Positions 9,392 through 19,407 of a stretch of 64,000 bases of DNA are shown here, piece after piece. A model generated the notes under the pieces. It did no database searches, was not told where the DNA came from, and was given only the letters and a program-made list of their open reading frames with translations. The number at the start of each line of letters is the position of its first letter. Position 1 is the first letter of the stretch. The position numbers and the translations under genes are program-made. Where the stretch lies: positions 1-64,000 of the forward strand of contig JANQJG010000214.1 of the NCBI GenBank assembly GCA_028281785.1. Direction: 5' to 3'. The DNA comes from Rhodospirillales bacterium (GTDB lineage: Bacteria; Pseudomonadota; Alphaproteobacteria; Rhodospirillales; Shumkoniaceae).

Positions 9392-9544
9392 ATGTCGTTC
9401 CATAAAACCCTTACCCGCATTCGCCGCTGGATCGCCGTCCAGAAGACCATCCACGAACTGGAGAGCCTGGACGACCGCGAGCTGGACGATCTTGGCATCG
9501 GCCGCTGGAACATCCCCGAATTGGCGCGGCGCAGCGCTCGCTGA
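9392..9544 (+). CDS. DUF1127 (YjiS-like) small protein
   Basis: A 50-residue basic protein starting MSFHKTLTRIRRW and containing LDDRELDDLGIGRWNIPELAR, the conserved core of DUF1127. Such small proteins are abundant in alphaproteobacteria; some have been linked to RNA metabolism and phosphate or carbon regulation, but this copy's role is unknown. The Shine-Dalgarno GAAGGAGGAG lies just before the ATG. It is convergent with the ABC ATPase gene and preceded by a short AT-rich stretch (about 9280-9360) that could hold its own promoter. Confidence 0.88.
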   Translation: MSFHKTLTRIRRWIAVQKTIHELESLDDRELDDLGIGRWNIPELARRSAR

Positions 9545-9565
9545 CGGCTCGACCCGGCGCGTTTA

Positions 9566-10351
9566 CTAGACCGTTCCGCCCAACTCCTCCGTCAGATCGG
9601 CGAGTTCCTTGCCGCCGGCCATGAGGTTCTGCAGCTCGTCGATCTCGATCTCGGACTTGGTGTAGGTGCCGAGCGTGCGCCCACGGTTGAGGATCGTGAA
9701 GCGATCGCCGACGGCGTAAGCGTGGCGCACGTTGTGGGTGATCAGAATCACGCCGACCCCCTGCTGACGCACCCTGTTCACGAACTTGAGCACCATCGAG
9801 GTCTGGCGGACGCCGAGCGCCGAGGTCGGCTCGTCCAGGATCAGAACCTTGGCCCCGAAATGCACGGCGCGGGCGATGGCCACGGTCTGCCGCTCGCCGC
9901 CGGACAGCGTGCCCACCGCCTGACCCGGGTCGCGCACGTCGATGCCGATCTTCATCATCTCATCATGGGTGATCTTGTCCGCGCTCTTGAGGTCGATGAA
10001 ACGGAACGGTCCCCAGCGCTTCACCGGTTCCTGCCCCATGAAGAAGTTTCGGGTGATCGACATCAGCGGGATCATGGCCAGGTCCTGATACACCGTCGCA
10101 ATGCCGTAAACCTGGGCATCGCGCGGGGAATTGAAGGAAACCCGCTCGCCATCGATATAGATCTCGCCGCTGGTCGGCTTGTGCACGCCGCACAACGTCT
10201 TGATCAACGTGGACTTACCGGCGCCGTTATCCCCGAGCAACCCCAGGACCTCGCCCGAATTGACCGTCAGGGACACGCCGTTGAGCGCAATGACCGAGCC
10301 GAAATGCTTGACGATATCGCGCACCTCGATGAGTGGAGCCGAACTGGTCAT
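9566..10351 (-). CDS. Sugar ABC transporter ATP-binding protein (FrcA/IatA type)
   Basis: A 261-residue single-domain ATPase with Walker [10 protein letters not shown] at 40-48, signature LSGGERQ at 149-155 and Walker [12 protein letters not shown] at about 170. Monosaccharide ABC systems such as Rbs use a two-domain ATPase of about 500 residues, whereas the single-domain form is that of fructose-type FrcA systems. The start is the ATG at 10351, overlapping the permease stop by four bases (ATGA), so translation is coupled. The frame stays open upstream but that part has no homology. It powers import of the sugar bound by the protein encoded at 11557-12495. The island context favours inositol. 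Confidence 0.9.
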   Translation of the reverse strand: MTSSAPLIEVRDIVKHFGSVIALNGVSLTVNSGEVLGLLGDNGAGKSTLIKTLCGVHKPTSGEIYIDGERVSFNSPRDAQVYGIATVYQDLAMIPLMSITRNFFMGQEPVKRWGPFRFIDLKSADKITHDEMMKIGIDVRDPGQAVGTLSGGERQTVAIARAVHFGAKVLILDEPTSALGVRQTSMVLKFVNRVRQQGVGVILITHNVRHAYAVGDRFTILNRGRTLGTYTKSEIEIDELQNLMAGGKELADLTEELGGTV

Positions 10352-11475
10352 GACCGCTCTCCCGTCATCCGTCTGCGAATGAAGTTGTTGAAGAGCACCG
10401 CCAGGAGCAGCATGCCGCCGAGGAATACCTGGTACCAATCCTGATCGATTTGGGTATAGGTCAGGCCGATGGCGACCATGCCGAAGATCACGGCGCCGAA
10501 GAAGGCACCCACCGCCGACCCGTAGCCGCCGGTCAGCAGGCAGCCGCCGATCACCGCGGCGATGATGGCCTCGAACTCCTTCTGGAAGCCGCGGCGGGCG
10601 TCGGTCGACCCCGCGTCGAGCACCGTAAGGACCGCCACCAGGGTCGCGCAGCAGGCCGTGACGATGAACAGGATCGTCTTCACGCGGCGAACCGGCACCC
10701 CTGAATTGCGTGCGGCGTTCGCATCGCCGCCGGCCGCAAAGATCCAGTTGCCGAACTGAGTTCGCAGCAGCACCCAGGTGGCGACCGCCGAGAGCGCGAT
10801 AAACCACAGAACCTCGACCGGAACGCCGCTGACCTTGGGCAGGCCGCTCCTGAAGGTATCGATCCAGCCTTGCGCCGCCATCCAAGCGAAGAAACCCTCG
10901 AAGGCATCCCCGGAAAAGATCTCCGTGACCCATCCCTCGCCGGCGATATCCTTGATGCCGCGCAGCTGGGTCGAGCCGCCGGTCGCCCATTTGAGGCCGA
11001 CCAGGGAGAGCCCCCTGAGGATGAACAGAAAAGCCAGAGTCACGATGAAGGACGGCAGGCCGGTTCGAAGCACGATCTGGCCGTTGAAGGCGCCGAACGC
11101 CCCGGCGACGACAAAGGCCACAAGAATGCTCAGGAGAAGCGGCAGCTCCCAGACCGTCAGCGCGACGCCAAACACCAGCCCCGAAAAGGCGACCATCGAG
11201 CCTACGGACAAATCGAACTCGCCGCCAACCATAAGCATGGCGGCCCCGATCGCGAGGATTCCAAGCTGGGCGGCCGGGGACATGAAATTCATGAAGCCGG
11301 CAAGCGTGAACATCTGGTCGCTCGCCACGAGCAGGAAGAACAAGGTAACGAGCACGAAACCGGCGACGGCCCCAAGCTCGGGACGCCGCATGACCTGAGT
11401 GACGAGGGACTTCTTCATCAGCCGCTCGTCAACCACTTGCTCGACGGTGGCGACGTCACCCTCTGATGCGGTCAT
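10348..11475 (-). CDS. Sugar ABC transporter permease (FrcC/RbsC type)
   Basis: A 375-residue inner-membrane protein of the BPD_transp_2 family with about ten hydrophobic segments. It carries the family's [17 protein letters not shown] stretch near residue 90 and [19 protein letters not shown] near residue 240, which resembles the EAA-like loop that docks the ATPase. The N-terminal 35 residues are cytoplasmic and charged. It is the middle gene of a binding protein-permease-ATPase operon on the minus strand, and its stop overlaps the ATPase start. Confidence 0.9.
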   Translation of the reverse strand: MTASEGDVATVEQVVDERLMKKSLVTQVMRRPELGAVAGFVLVTLFFLLVASDQMFTLAGFMNFMSPAAQLGILAIGAAMLMVGGEFDLSVGSMVAFSGLVFGVALTVWELPLLLSILVAFVVAGAFGAFNGQIVLRTGLPSFIVTLAFLFILRGLSLVGLKWATGGSTQLRGIKDIAGEGWVTEIFSGDAFEGFFAWMAAQGWIDTFRSGLPKVSGVPVEVLWFIALSAVATWVLLRTQFGNWIFAAGGDANAARNSGVPVRRVKTILFIVTACCATLVAVLTVLDAGSTDARRGFQKEFEAIIAAVIGGCLLTGGYGSAVGAFFGAVIFGMVAIGLTYTQIDQDWYQVFLGGMLLLAVLFNNFIRRRMTGERS

Positions 11476-11556
11476 AACTCGACTCCCATGGAGTTGACTG
11501 AATCGGGTAACGGGCCGGGCGGAAAACCGCCCGGCCCAGCCAGATCAACTTCTTGC

Positions 11557-12495
11557 TTAGCGAATACCCTTGGCCGCCAGTTCGACCACCTGGGCGGCTT
11601 TCTCCTGGGTGATCAGGTTCGGCCCGGACGGCACGTTGCCTCCCGGAATCAACCCGAACCGAGCGTTCATGGCGAGAAACGCGACCGGGAGATAGCCCTG
11701 CAGGTACTGCTGCTGATCGACCAAGAAGGTGGCCTTGCCGTCAGCAACGGCCTGCAAGAACTCGGCCGAAAGGTCGAAGGTCGAGACCATCACCGATCCC
11801 CCCTTGCCGAGTTCCTCGGCGGCGGCAACGGACGGCTCGCCGCTCGTGGTCGCGCCCAACCCGAGAACCGTGTCAATGGACGAATCGGACTGGAGCGCCG
11901 CCTTGACCTTCGCCTTGACGTCCGACGGATCGTTCGTCGTCGGCAGAACCTTGACGTTGCCGCCAAAGCCCTCGGCGAACCCCGCGCAGCGTTGGTCGAG
12001 GGAGACATTACCGACCTCATGGTTGACGCAGATGCCCTTCTTGCCGCCCATGGCCTTCAGCGCCTCGCCCGCGACCTGTCCCGCGTAATACTCCTCCTGA
12101 CCCACATGCAGGACAGCCCCGAGCGACTTCGAAACATCGGAGCCGGAGTTCATCGAGACCACCGGAATGCCAGCGGCGACGGCCCGCTTGATCGCCGGAC
12201 CCAGGGCGTCGCCATCGGGAATAGATACCACCAGCCCGTCGGGCTCCTGGTTCGTGGCGGCGTCGATCAGTTGCGACATCGCCACCATGTCGAAGGTCTC
12301 CGGGGCCCGGTAATCCACGTCGACGCCCAAATCTTCCGCCGCCTTGGTGACGCCGTTCTTGACGACCGACCAGAAGGCGTCATTGGCTTGGCCGTGACTG
12401 ACCACGATGATTTTGACATCGTCGGCACTCGCGACGGAGAAGCTTCCAATAACCAAGGCAGCAGCCGCAAGTAACTTCGTCATAAATGACTTCAT
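11557..12495 (-). CDS. Periplasmic sugar-binding protein of the ABC transporter
   Basis: A 312-residue type I (RbsB-like) binding protein. A signal peptide at residues 1-22 (MKSFMTKLLAAAALVIGSF, then a cleavage-like SVASA) precedes the mature start DDVKIIVVSHGQANDAFW. The later segments PDGLVVSIPDGDALG, VVSMNSGSD and STFDLSAEF fit the two-lobe sugar-binding fold. A GGGAGG site lies six bases before the ATG at 12495; a second ATG three bases earlier is possible. It heads the ABC operon and is divergent from iolD, so myo-inositol or a relative (as for Caulobacter IbpA) is the favoured ligand by context only. Confidence 0.89.
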   Translation of the reverse strand: MKSFMTKLLAAAALVIGSFSVASADDVKIIVVSHGQANDAFWSVVKNGVTKAAEDLGVDVDYRAPETFDMVAMSQLIDAATNQEPDGLVVSIPDGDALGPAIKRAVAAGIPVVSMNSGSDVSKSLGAVLHVGQEEYYAGQVAGEALKAMGGKKGICVNHEVGNVSLDQRCAGFAEGFGGNVKVLPTTNDPSDVKAKVKAALQSDSSIDTVLGLGATTSGEPSVAAAEELGKGGSVMVSTFDLSAEFLQAVADGKATFLVDQQQYLQGYLPVAFLAMNARFGLIPGGNVPSGPNLITQEKAAQVVELAAKGIR

Positions 12496-13057
12496 CATTC
12501 GCCTCCCTAAACTTGATCGCATCAAAACCCGCTGACATCGACAGCGGTATCAAGGTCTACCAAACAGGGTCGGCTCAAGCTCGACCCGACCGTCACGCCG
12601 GGAATTCGATTACGTGCACCCGGTTCTTTTTTTCATGATCGGCGCGGGACGTCGACCCCATTACTTGCCCGATTGCCCCGCTCAAGAATACCCCCTTCTG
12701 ACACCTCGCCGCCACTATCAACATTCGTATCAGCTTAAACATGCTGGTTTTTTCGCCCAATAACTCGAAGTCAGCTTCGGCACCGGCGGCGATGAGCAGC
12801 GCCTCCCCCCCCTCTCACGGCTCCCAAGGAATATCCGACCCCTTGGGGCGGACATGGCCTTTTGGTATGCGGACCCGAGCGGGAAACGGACTTGCTAAAT
12901 TGAACAAAATTTTCTACGTTTGTCAAAATAAGAAAATTCCATTCGGTCATTGGAGAGCCGACAATCGGAACGTCGAGGAACGGGAGGTCGACGTGATGAC
13001 CGTCGATTGTTGCAAGGCCCGACCGGGTATCCGCTTTCAAGGGAGGAGGATGGAGAG
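12496..13057. promoter_or_regulatory. Divergent intergenic region between the ABC operon and iolDEB
   Basis: A 562-base gap with no convincing gene. On the plus strand TTGAAC at 12900-12905 and CAAAAT at 12924-12929, 18 bases apart, are a plausible promoter for iolD. The surrounding stretch 12890-12950 is clearly AT-rich against a GC-rich background. The plus-strand end holds the iolD ribosome site GGGAGGAGG (13041-13049). The minus-strand end would hold the promoter of the binding-protein gene, but I see no strong consensus there. Confidence 0.45.
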
Positions 13058-14905
13058 ATGTCCACGGTCAGACTGACGACCGCACAGGCGCTGCTGCGGT
13101 ACATGATCAATCAGAAGGTCCGGGTCGGAGGCGAGGCCGTGCCCTTGTTCGCCGGCGTCTGGGCGATCTTCGGCCATGGCAACGTCGCCGGTCTGGGCGA
13201 GGCCCTCTATCCCCTGCGCGAGCAGTTGCCCACCTTCCGGGGCCACAATGAACAAGCGATGGCCCATGCCGCCATCGCTTATGCCAAGGCCAGCCGGCGC
13301 AAGCGGGTCATGGCCGTGACCTCCTCCATCGGTCCCGGCGCCACCAACATGGTGACGGCCGCCGCGGTGGCCCATGTGAACCGTCTGCCCGTCCTTTTCC
13401 TGCCGGGAGACGTCTTCGCCAGCCGGCGGCCCGACCCCGTGCTGCAACAGGTGGAGGATTTCGGCGATCCTACGGTGACGGCCAATGACTGTTTTCGCCC
13501 CGTCTCCAGATATTGGGATCGGATCACCCGCCCCGAGCAGCTCCTGGTCACCCTACCACGGGCCATGGCCGTGCTGACCGATCCGGCGGATTGTGGTCCG
13601 GTCACCCTGGCGTTGTGCCAGGACGTGCAGGCCGAAGCTTATGACTTCCCCGAAGGTTTTTTCCGCGAAAAGGTCTGGGAGCAGCGGCGCGTCCGCCCCG
13701 ACGAGGGAGAGCTCGCCCGCGCCGCGAATATCCTGCGGCAGGCCGAGAAGCCGCTGATCGTCGCCGGCGGTGGCGTGCTCTATTCCGAGGCGGATGGCCT
13801 TCTGGCCGACTTCGCCACCCGTCATGGCTTCCCGGTCGCCGAGACGCAGGCCGGCAAGGGCGTCCTCCCCTGGGATCATCGGCAGAACGTCGGATCCATC
13901 GGCGTGACCGGATCGAGCGCCGCCAACGCGCTCTCGGCCGAGGCCGATGTCATCCTGGCGGCAGGAACGCGCCTGCAGGACTTCACCAGCGGTTCGCGGG
14001 CCCTGTTCGGTAATCCCGGACGCAGGATCATCCAGCTCAATGTCACGGTTTTCGACAGCCACAAGCATCAGGCCGAGCCTCTGGTCGCCGACGCTCGCGA
14101 GGGTCTGGCCGCGCTCGACGCGGCGCTCGGCGATTACGAAGCGTCGTCCGATTGGCGTGACCGAACCTCGCGTCAGATCGGCGACTGGAATCAAGCGGCG
14201 GACGCGGTGCTCGCCGCGAGCGATACCGCCCTTCCGAGCGATGCGCAGGTGATCGGCGCCGTCAACCGGTCGGTCGATGACAACGCCGTCGTCGTCTGCG
14301 CCGCGGGCGGGTTGCCGGGCGAGTTGCACAAGCTATGGCGGACTCCTCAGGTCGGTGGCTACCACCTGGAATACGGCTACTCCTGCATGGGCTACGAAAT
14401 TGCCGGCGGGATTGGGGTCAAAATGGCCCAGCCGGACCGGGAGGTCGTCGTCATGGTGGGCGACGGCAGCTATCTGATGCTCAACGCCGAGATCGCGACG
14501 TCCATTATGCTCGGCCAAAAACTCATCTTGGTGATCCTCGACAATCGCGGCTTTGGATGCATCACTCGCCTGCAAACGAGCTGCGGGCGGGAGCCCTTCA
14601 ACAATCTCCTGAAAGATGCCCTGCACAATGAGCTGCCGGCGATCGACTTCCGCAAGAATGCGGAAAGCCTGGGCGCAACGGCGGAGAAGGTCTCGTCCCT
14701 CGCCGAGTTGGAGGCGGCGATGGCGCGGGCCAGGGCGTCCGACCGCACCTACGCCATCGTCATCGATACCGACCCGATGATCGCCACCGAGGCCGGCGGC
14801 GCCTGGTGGGATGTGGCCGTGGCCGAAGTGTCGGAAAGCGAAGGGGTACGCGCCGCACGCCGAACCTACGAAACGGAGCGCGCCCGCCAGCGCCTGGGAG
14901 ATTAG
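13058..14905 (+). CDS. iolD: 3D-(3,5/4)-trihydroxycyclohexane-1,2-dione hydrolase
   Basis: A 615-residue thiamine-diphosphate enzyme that opens the ring of diketo-inositol in myo-inositol catabolism, giving 5-deoxy-glucuronate. The N-terminal domain has FRGHNEQAMAHAAIAYAK with the cofactor-activating glutamate, the central domain starts near residue 215, and the C-terminal domain has VVMVGDGSYLMLNAEI, the TPP-magnesium motif. Length and order match IolD rather than acetolactate synthase, and the following iolE and iolB confirm it. The start is ATG 13058 with GGGAGGAGG eight bases upstream. It leads the plus-strand operon, and iolE begins three bases after its stop. Confidence 0.95.
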   Translation: MSTVRLTTAQALLRYMINQKVRVGGEAVPLFAGVWAIFGHGNVAGLGEALYPLREQLPTFRGHNEQAMAHAAIAYAKASRRKRVMAVTSSIGPGATNMVTAAAVAHVNRLPVLFLPGDVFASRRPDPVLQQVEDFGDPTVTANDCFRPVSRYWDRITRPEQLLVTLPRAMAVLTDPADCGPVTLALCQDVQAEAYDFPEGFFREKVWEQRRVRPDEGELARAANILRQAEKPLIVAGGGVLYSEADGLLADFATRHGFPVAETQAGKGVLPWDHRQNVGSIGVTGSSAANALSAEADVILAAGTRLQDFTSGSRALFGNPGRRIIQLNVTVFDSHKHQAEPLVADAREGLAALDAALGDYEASSDWRDRTSRQIGDWNQAADAVLAASDTALPSDAQVIGAVNRSVDDNAVVVCAAGGLPGELHKLWRTPQVGGYHLEYGYSCMGYEIAGGIGVKMAQPDREVVVMVGDGSYLMLNAEIATSIMLGQKLILVILDNRGFGCITRLQTSCGREPFNNLLKDALHNELPAIDFRKNAESLGATAEKVSSLAELEAAMARARASDRTYAIVIDTDPMIATEAGGAWWDVAVAEVSESEGVRAARRTYETERARQRLGD

Positions 14906-14908
14906 GTC

Positions 14909-15799
14909 ATGGGCGTGACATTCGGTATCAACCCCATCGGCTGGTCCAACGATGACATGAGGGAGTTGGGTGGCTGGATTCCTCTGGAGACCTGCCTGTC
15001 CGAAGCCCGGGGAGCGGGGTTCACCGGCATCGAGCTGGGGAACAAGTTTCCGCGGCAGGCCGACGAGCTCCGGCCCATTATGGAGGCCCATGATATCGCC
15101 TTGGTCGGCGGATGGTATTCATCGGGCCTGCTAGCGCGCTCGGCGGCCGAGGAAATCGCGGCGATGCAGGACCATCTGACCCTGATCAAGGCCATGGGCT
15201 GCACCGTTTTCATCCTGGCCGAAACCACCGGCGCGGTTCACGGCGACAAAACCAGCACCCTCTCGTCCCGGCCGAAGTTGACGGCGGGCGGTTGGGCCGC
15301 CTTCGGCCGCCAGATGTCAGAGGTCTGCGCCTATCTCCGCGACCAGGGATTGGCTCCTGCCTACCACCATCACATGGGAACGGTTGTCGAAACGGCTGAG
15401 GAGATCGACCGCTTCATGGATTCTACCGACGATTCCGTGGGGCTTTTGCTGGACACCGGCCACGCCGCCTTTGCGGGGATCGACCCGGTAGCCCTGGCGA
15501 AGACATACGCACAGCGCGTCACCCATGTTCACTGCAAGGATCTTCGTGGGGCGGTTTGCGAAGAAGCTCGGAACCGGGATGTCAGCTTCCTCGACGCGGT
15601 GGTGGACGGCGTGTTCACGGTGCCCGGCGACGGCGATGTGGACTTCCCCCCGGTGCTCGCGGAGATGGCCCGGGCCGGATATCGGGGCTGGCTGGTGGTC
15701 GAGGCGGAGCAGGACCCGGAAAAGGCGAACCCCAAGACCTATGCCGAGATGGGCCACGCCAACCTTTCGCGGATGGCTGCCGAGGCCGGGCTCATGTGA
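14909..15799 (+). CDS. iolE: myo-Inosose-2 dehydratase
   Basis: A 296-residue TIM-barrel protein of the xylose-isomerase-like superfamily that dehydrates 2-keto-myo-inositol to the diketone used by IolD. Diagnostic stretches are FGINPIGWSNDD at the start, the GLLLDTGHAAFAGIDP metal-site strand and VTHVHCKDLR. It starts three bases after the iolD stop and precedes iolB, so it belongs to the same operon. The kinase iolC, aldolase iolJ and dehydrogenase iolA are not in the window. Confidence 0.95.
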   Translation: MGVTFGINPIGWSNDDMRELGGWIPLETCLSEARGAGFTGIELGNKFPRQADELRPIMEAHDIALVGGWYSSGLLARSAAEEIAAMQDHLTLIKAMGCTVFILAETTGAVHGDKTSTLSSRPKLTAGGWAAFGRQMSEVCAYLRDQGLAPAYHHHMGTVVETAEEIDRFMDSTDDSVGLLLDTGHAAFAGIDPVALAKTYAQRVTHVHCKDLRGAVCEEARNRDVSFLDAVVDGVFTVPGDGDVDFPPVLAEMARAGYRGWLVVEAEQDPEKANPKTYAEMGHANLSRMAAEAGLM

Positions 15800-15823
15800 G
15801 ATCAAGGGAACGGAGGTACGCGC

Positions 15824-16630
15824 ATGTCGCGTCTTTTGGTGCGTTCAAGCGAACCTGATTCCGACGGACGGGTCATCCATATCACGCCTGAGTCCGCGGG
15901 ATGGGGCTATGTCGGATTCGAGGTGTTCAAGCTGAAGGAAGGTCAGTCGATCGCCCGGAAAACCGGCGACAGGGAATACTGTCTGGTGTTGGTCTCGGGC
16001 TTTGCCGACATAACCGCCGGCAGCGAGGCCTTCGCCGATCTCGGAACACGCGCGAGTCCATTCGATGGCAAGCCGGCGGATGCCGTTTACGTCCCGGCCG
16101 GCAGCGACTTCTCGGTTACGGCGAGAACGGACTTGGAGCTTGGGGTGGGTTCAGGCCCGGCCAGACGGGCCAGCCATCCCGCGCGTGTGATTCGGATCGA
16201 TCCGACCACCGTGGAGGTTCGGGGAAAAGGGACCAGTTCCCGCTATATCACCAACATCCTGCCGGACAGCGATCCGGGCGCCGACAGCCTGCTGGTCGTC
16301 GAGGTGATCACGCCGGCGGGACATTGGTCCAGCTATCCGCCCCACAAGCATGACCGGGACGCCCTGCCCGCCGAGTCGGCGTTGGAGGAGACCTACTATC
16401 ATCGTCTCAACCCGCCGCAAGGCTTTGCGTTCCAGCGCGTCTACACGGACGACCGATCCATCGATGAGACGATATCGGTGCAGGACGGCGATGTTGTCAT
16501 GGTTCCGAAGGGATACCATCCGGTGGGCGCGCCGCATGGCTATGACCTCTACTACCTCAACGTCATGGCCGGACCGACCCGGAAATGGGTGTTCAAGAAC
16601 GACCCCGATCACGACTGGATCGTCGCCTGA
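15824..16630 (+). CDS. iolB: 5-Deoxy-glucuronate isomerase
   Basis: A 268-residue bicupin that converts 5-deoxy-glucuronate to 5-dehydro-2-deoxy-gluconate in inositol breakdown. The segment WSSYPPHKHDRD followed by LEETYYHR carries the metal-binding histidines and glutamate, and the ending GYHPVGAPHGYDLYYLNVMAG is typical of IolB. It has a GGAGG ribosome site and closes the iolDEB operon, 24 bases after iolE. It is convergent with the LysE-family gene. Confidence 0.95.
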   Translation: MSRLLVRSSEPDSDGRVIHITPESAGWGYVGFEVFKLKEGQSIARKTGDREYCLVLVSGFADITAGSEAFADLGTRASPFDGKPADAVYVPAGSDFSVTARTDLELGVGSGPARRASHPARVIRIDPTTVEVRGKGTSSRYITNILPDSDPGADSLLVVEVITPAGHWSSYPPHKHDRDALPAESALEETYYHRLNPPQGFAFQRVYTDDRSIDETISVQDGDVVMVPKGYHPVGAPHGYDLYYLNVMAGPTRKWVFKNDPDHDWIVA

Positions 16631-16669
16631 GAGGAGGCGCCGGCGCGGTCGCGGGGATGGCTGACTGCC

Positions 16670-17311
16670 CTACCCGATCAACAGTCCCCCGGCGATCAGC
16701 AGCAGCACAACACCGATCGTCCGCTCAACGGTCACGGCATGGCGCCGAAGCAGGTCAATCAGCCCCGTGCCGCAAAGAACCAACGCGACGAGCACATACC
16801 AGCCCGCGTCGATGACACCGGCGGTGATCGCCAGTATGGCCTTCTCGACGATGTCCGCCTCGGCCCGAATGAAGGGCGTGAAAATGGCGAGGAAGAAGGC
16901 CGCGATCTTGGGGTTGAGAAACGCGATTAAAAACCCGGCGGCGAAGCCGCCCCGATCCGAGCCGGCGACGCTGAGCGACGCCCCCGCGTCCGCTGGCTCG
17001 TCTCTGCCCTTGTTCCCTCGCGGGGGAAGCCGGACGCCCAGGAACGTCAGCCCCAGCCAAACAAGCAACGCGATCCCGCCATAGGCGAGGAACGCCCTGA
17101 GCGCCGGAAAGGCGATGACCGTCGCCGCCAACCCGGCAACCACCAGTCCCGCATACAGGAAGATCCCGAGGCCATGCCCGAGTCCGGTCAAAACGCCCTG
17201 GCGCTTACCGCCGGTCATCGTGTTGCGCAGGACGACGGCGAGGCTGGGCCCCGGGGAGGCCGCGCCCATGCTGCAGACCAAGACGACTTGAAACCAAGAC
17301 AGGATGTCCAA
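16670..17311 (-). CDS. LysE/RhtB-family amino-acid exporter
   Basis: A 213-residue inner-membrane protein with about six hydrophobic segments. The segment MGAASPGPSLAVVLRNTMTGGKRQG near residue 13 is the LysE/RhtB hallmark, and FLNPKIAAFFLAIFTPF is the second conserved stretch. I place the start at TTG 17311 (LDILSWFQ), which gives the usual family length; the frame stays open to 17431 but that part has no homology. Substrates are typically basic or neutral amino acids and cannot be told from sequence. It has no obvious functional partner beside it. Confidence 0.83.
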   Translation of the reverse strand: MDILSWFQVVLVCSMGAASPGPSLAVVLRNTMTGGKRQGVLTGLGHGLGIFLYAGLVVAGLAATVIAFPALRAFLAYGGIALLVWLGLTFLGVRLPPRGNKGRDEPADAGASLSVAGSDRGGFAAGFLIAFLNPKIAAFFLAIFTPFIRAEADIVEKAILAITAGVIDAGWYVLVALVLCGTGLIDLLRRHAVTVERTIGVVLLLIAGGLLIG

Positions 17312-17444
17312 GGGGCCTCGCTCGTACCCGGGGGCTCCGGGACGCACAGTGGAATCAGGGCCGAAGGACGCGCGTTCGGCGAGGACGCAAGATAGTTCGT
17401 GAATAAGGCGAGGCCAACGTCGATCTGTCACATGGCATCATGCT

Positions 17445-18605
17445 CTAAACCTCGTATCGGTAGGGGCCGACCTGGGCTGCCTCGACTCTGAGGCCACCCT
17501 CCGCCTCTCGCCACCAGACGAATTCCGCCACGTCGCCCTTGTCCGGCGTCGCGGGGTAGCGGAGCAGATGCAGCGGATTTGTGCGCGCGAAAGTCAGCGC
17601 CGTTTCGAGGTCGAACCCGAACCACGCCATCAGATTGCGCAAGATCCCGTCCATCGTCGCAGAGGAGCCGGCGAGGTATTTGGAGCCCGGTTCGCGCACG
17701 ACCCCGTCCTCGCACCGCTCGATCGGCACGTCCCCGAGCGTATAGGCCCCTGGCGCCGCGGCGGCAGCGGCCGTCGCGTCGGTCACCACCAGAGCCCGCT
17801 TGATCTCCTTGGCCCGGATCCAGGACTGCAGCATGTAAACCGGGATATGGATTCCGTCGGCGATGAAGCTGGCAAAGAGCCGATCCTCGCCGAGCTGAGC
17901 AAACAGGGGATTCTCGTTTTTCTCAAGCTTATGCGACATGGCATTACCAAGATGGGTGGAGAGACGCGCGCCGGCCTCGGCCGCCTCCTCCACCTGGGCC
18001 CGCGTGGCGTTGGTGTGACCGATGGCGACGACGAGCCCCCGAGCCACCGCCTCGCGGATGAACACCAGCGCACCTTCGCACTCGGGCGCCACGGTGACCA
18101 GACGGACGGGCGTGCGCAGGCCTTCGACAAGGGTATCGAAGGCTTCCATGCTGGCAGGCTGCATGGCCTCCTTCGGGTGACAGCCGGCGTACCCGTCCGC
18201 CGGCGACAGAAACGGTCCCTCGATATGGAGTCCGTCTACCATCAAGGTTCCCAAGCGGCTTCCCCAAATCGCCCGGTCTAGCGCCCTGAGGCGAGCCCGC
18301 ATACGATCCGGAAAAGCGGTGATGATCGTTGGCAGGCACCGAGTCACGCCGCAGGCCAGCATGGCCGATAGCGCCCGATCCAGATCCGCCGCCGTAAGAT
18401 CCTCGCGGTTGAAGTCGACGCCGGCGAAACCGTTCACCTGGATATCCACGAGGCCCAAAGTCACCGGACTAGTGGCTGTGGGAGCCGCCCTTTCCCAACC
18501 GGCGACGCGGCCAGATCCGTCGACGCGGTAGCGGCGCGCGCCGCCACCCGGCACCGCGACCAGGATCTCCCGCTCTTCCTTCGGCTGGCGTTCAATCATC
18601 TCCAT
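17445..18605 (-). CDS. nagA: N-acetylglucosamine-6-phosphate deacetylase
   Basis: A 386-residue amidohydrolase that removes acetate from GlcNAc-6-phosphate. Motifs in order are GLVDIQVNGFAGVDFN near residue 52, GLHIEGPFLSP near 145, AIGHTNAT near 215, HLGNAMS near 240 and VVTDATAAAAAAPG carrying the catalytic Asp. It follows nagB by 27 bases at the end of the minus-strand operon that starts with a TRAP binding protein, so the operon's substrate is very probably an N-acetylated amino sugar. Confidence 0.93.
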   Translation of the reverse strand: MEMIERQPKEEREILVAVPGGGARRYRVDGSGRVAGWERAAPTATSPVTLGLVDIQVNGFAGVDFNREDLTAADLDRALSAMLACGVTRCLPTIITAFPDRMRARLRALDRAIWGSRLGTLMVDGLHIEGPFLSPADGYAGCHPKEAMQPASMEAFDTLVEGLRTPVRLVTVAPECEGALVFIREAVARGLVVAIGHTNATRAQVEEAAEAGARLSTHLGNAMSHKLEKNENPLFAQLGEDRLFASFIADGIHIPVYMLQSWIRAKEIKRALVVTDATAAAAAAPGAYTLGDVPIERCEDGVVREPGSKYLAGSSATMDGILRNLMAWFGFDLETALTFARTNPLHLLRYPATPDKGDVAEFVWWREAEGGLRVEAAQVGPYRYEV

Positions 18606-18632
18606 CGTTCATACCGCTCGCCCATGAACGCC

Positions 18633-19376
18633 TCAGGTTTCGCTCAACATCGACGCTGCACCCTCGTCCAGAAACAGGTGGCAGTCGGGATGCGTTCGCA
18701 GGATCGAGGCGGGGCAAAGGTTGCTGACCTCCCCTTCGACCGCGCCCTTCACAGCCTGCGCCTTGCGCGCATCCGGGACGGTCACAACCAGCTTACGCGC
18801 GACTAGAATCTGGCGAACGCTCATGGAAATGGCCTGCGACGGCACGTCCTCCAGGGTGGGGAACCAGCCCTCGCCCAATTGCTGCTTCCGGCATGCCTCG
18901 TCCAGCGTGACGATGATAAACGGCTCCTCGGTCTTGAAATCGGCCGGTGGATCGTTGAAGGCGAGATGCCCGTTCTCGCCGATCCCAATGAAAGCGACGG
19001 CGATGGGATGACGCCGAATGAGGGCGCCGAGCCGCTCTGTCTCCGCCACCGGATCGGCGGCCTGGCCATCGACATAGTGGAAGGCGGCCAAATCGGGAAC
19101 CCGAGCCGCGAAACGTTCCTTGAGGTAGCCACGGAAGGAAGCGGGATGGTCGAGGGGCAAACCGATGTATTCGTCCAGATGAAAGGCCGTTACCCTGGAC
19201 CAGTCGATACCGTCCGCCGCCACCAGGGCCTCTAGCATTTCGAACTGGCTGGTGCCGGTGGCGAGGACGATGCCGGCCGCGCCCCGGCGTGCAAGCTCGG
19301 CACGGAGGGCTTCCGCGCCTTCGGCAACGGCAGCCGCCCCCATCTGCTCCTTAGTTTCGAAGATCGAGATCTTCAC
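18633..19376 (-). CDS. nagB: Glucosamine-6-phosphate deaminase (NagB-type)
   Basis: A 247-residue enzyme converting glucosamine-6-phosphate to fructose-6-phosphate and ammonia. Visible motifs are [24 protein letters not shown] with the catalytic Asp, and [16 protein letters not shown]. The start is a GTG at 19376 with AAGGAG upstream; an open but unconserved extension runs to 19523. It lies between the SIS-domain gene and nagA in the amino-sugar operon. Confidence 0.92.
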   Translation of the reverse strand: MKISIFETKEQMGAAAVAEGAEALRAELARRGAAGIVLATGTSQFEMLEALVAADGIDWSRVTAFHLDEYIGLPLDHPASFRGYLKERFAARVPDLAAFHYVDGQAADPVAETERLGALIRRHPIAVAFIGIGENGHLAFNDPPADFKTEEPFIIVTLDEACRKQQLGEGWFPTLEDVPSQAISMSVRQILVARKLVVTVPDARKAQAVKGAVEGEVSNLCPASILRTHPDCHLFLDEGAASMLSET

Positions 19377-19407
19377 GGCTCCCGCTCCTTGTTCCTGCGA
19401 CCCCTGC

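Noticed and set aside
10352..10990. Upstream extension of the sugar ABC ATPase frame
   Set aside because: The extension is an Arg/Gly-rich out-of-frame reading of the permease gene; the ATPase homology starts at 10351 with an ATGA overlap.
12600..12760. Possible riboswitch or small RNA in the ABC/iolD gap
   Set aside because: No conserved core or stable paired helices of a known class could be seen by eye.
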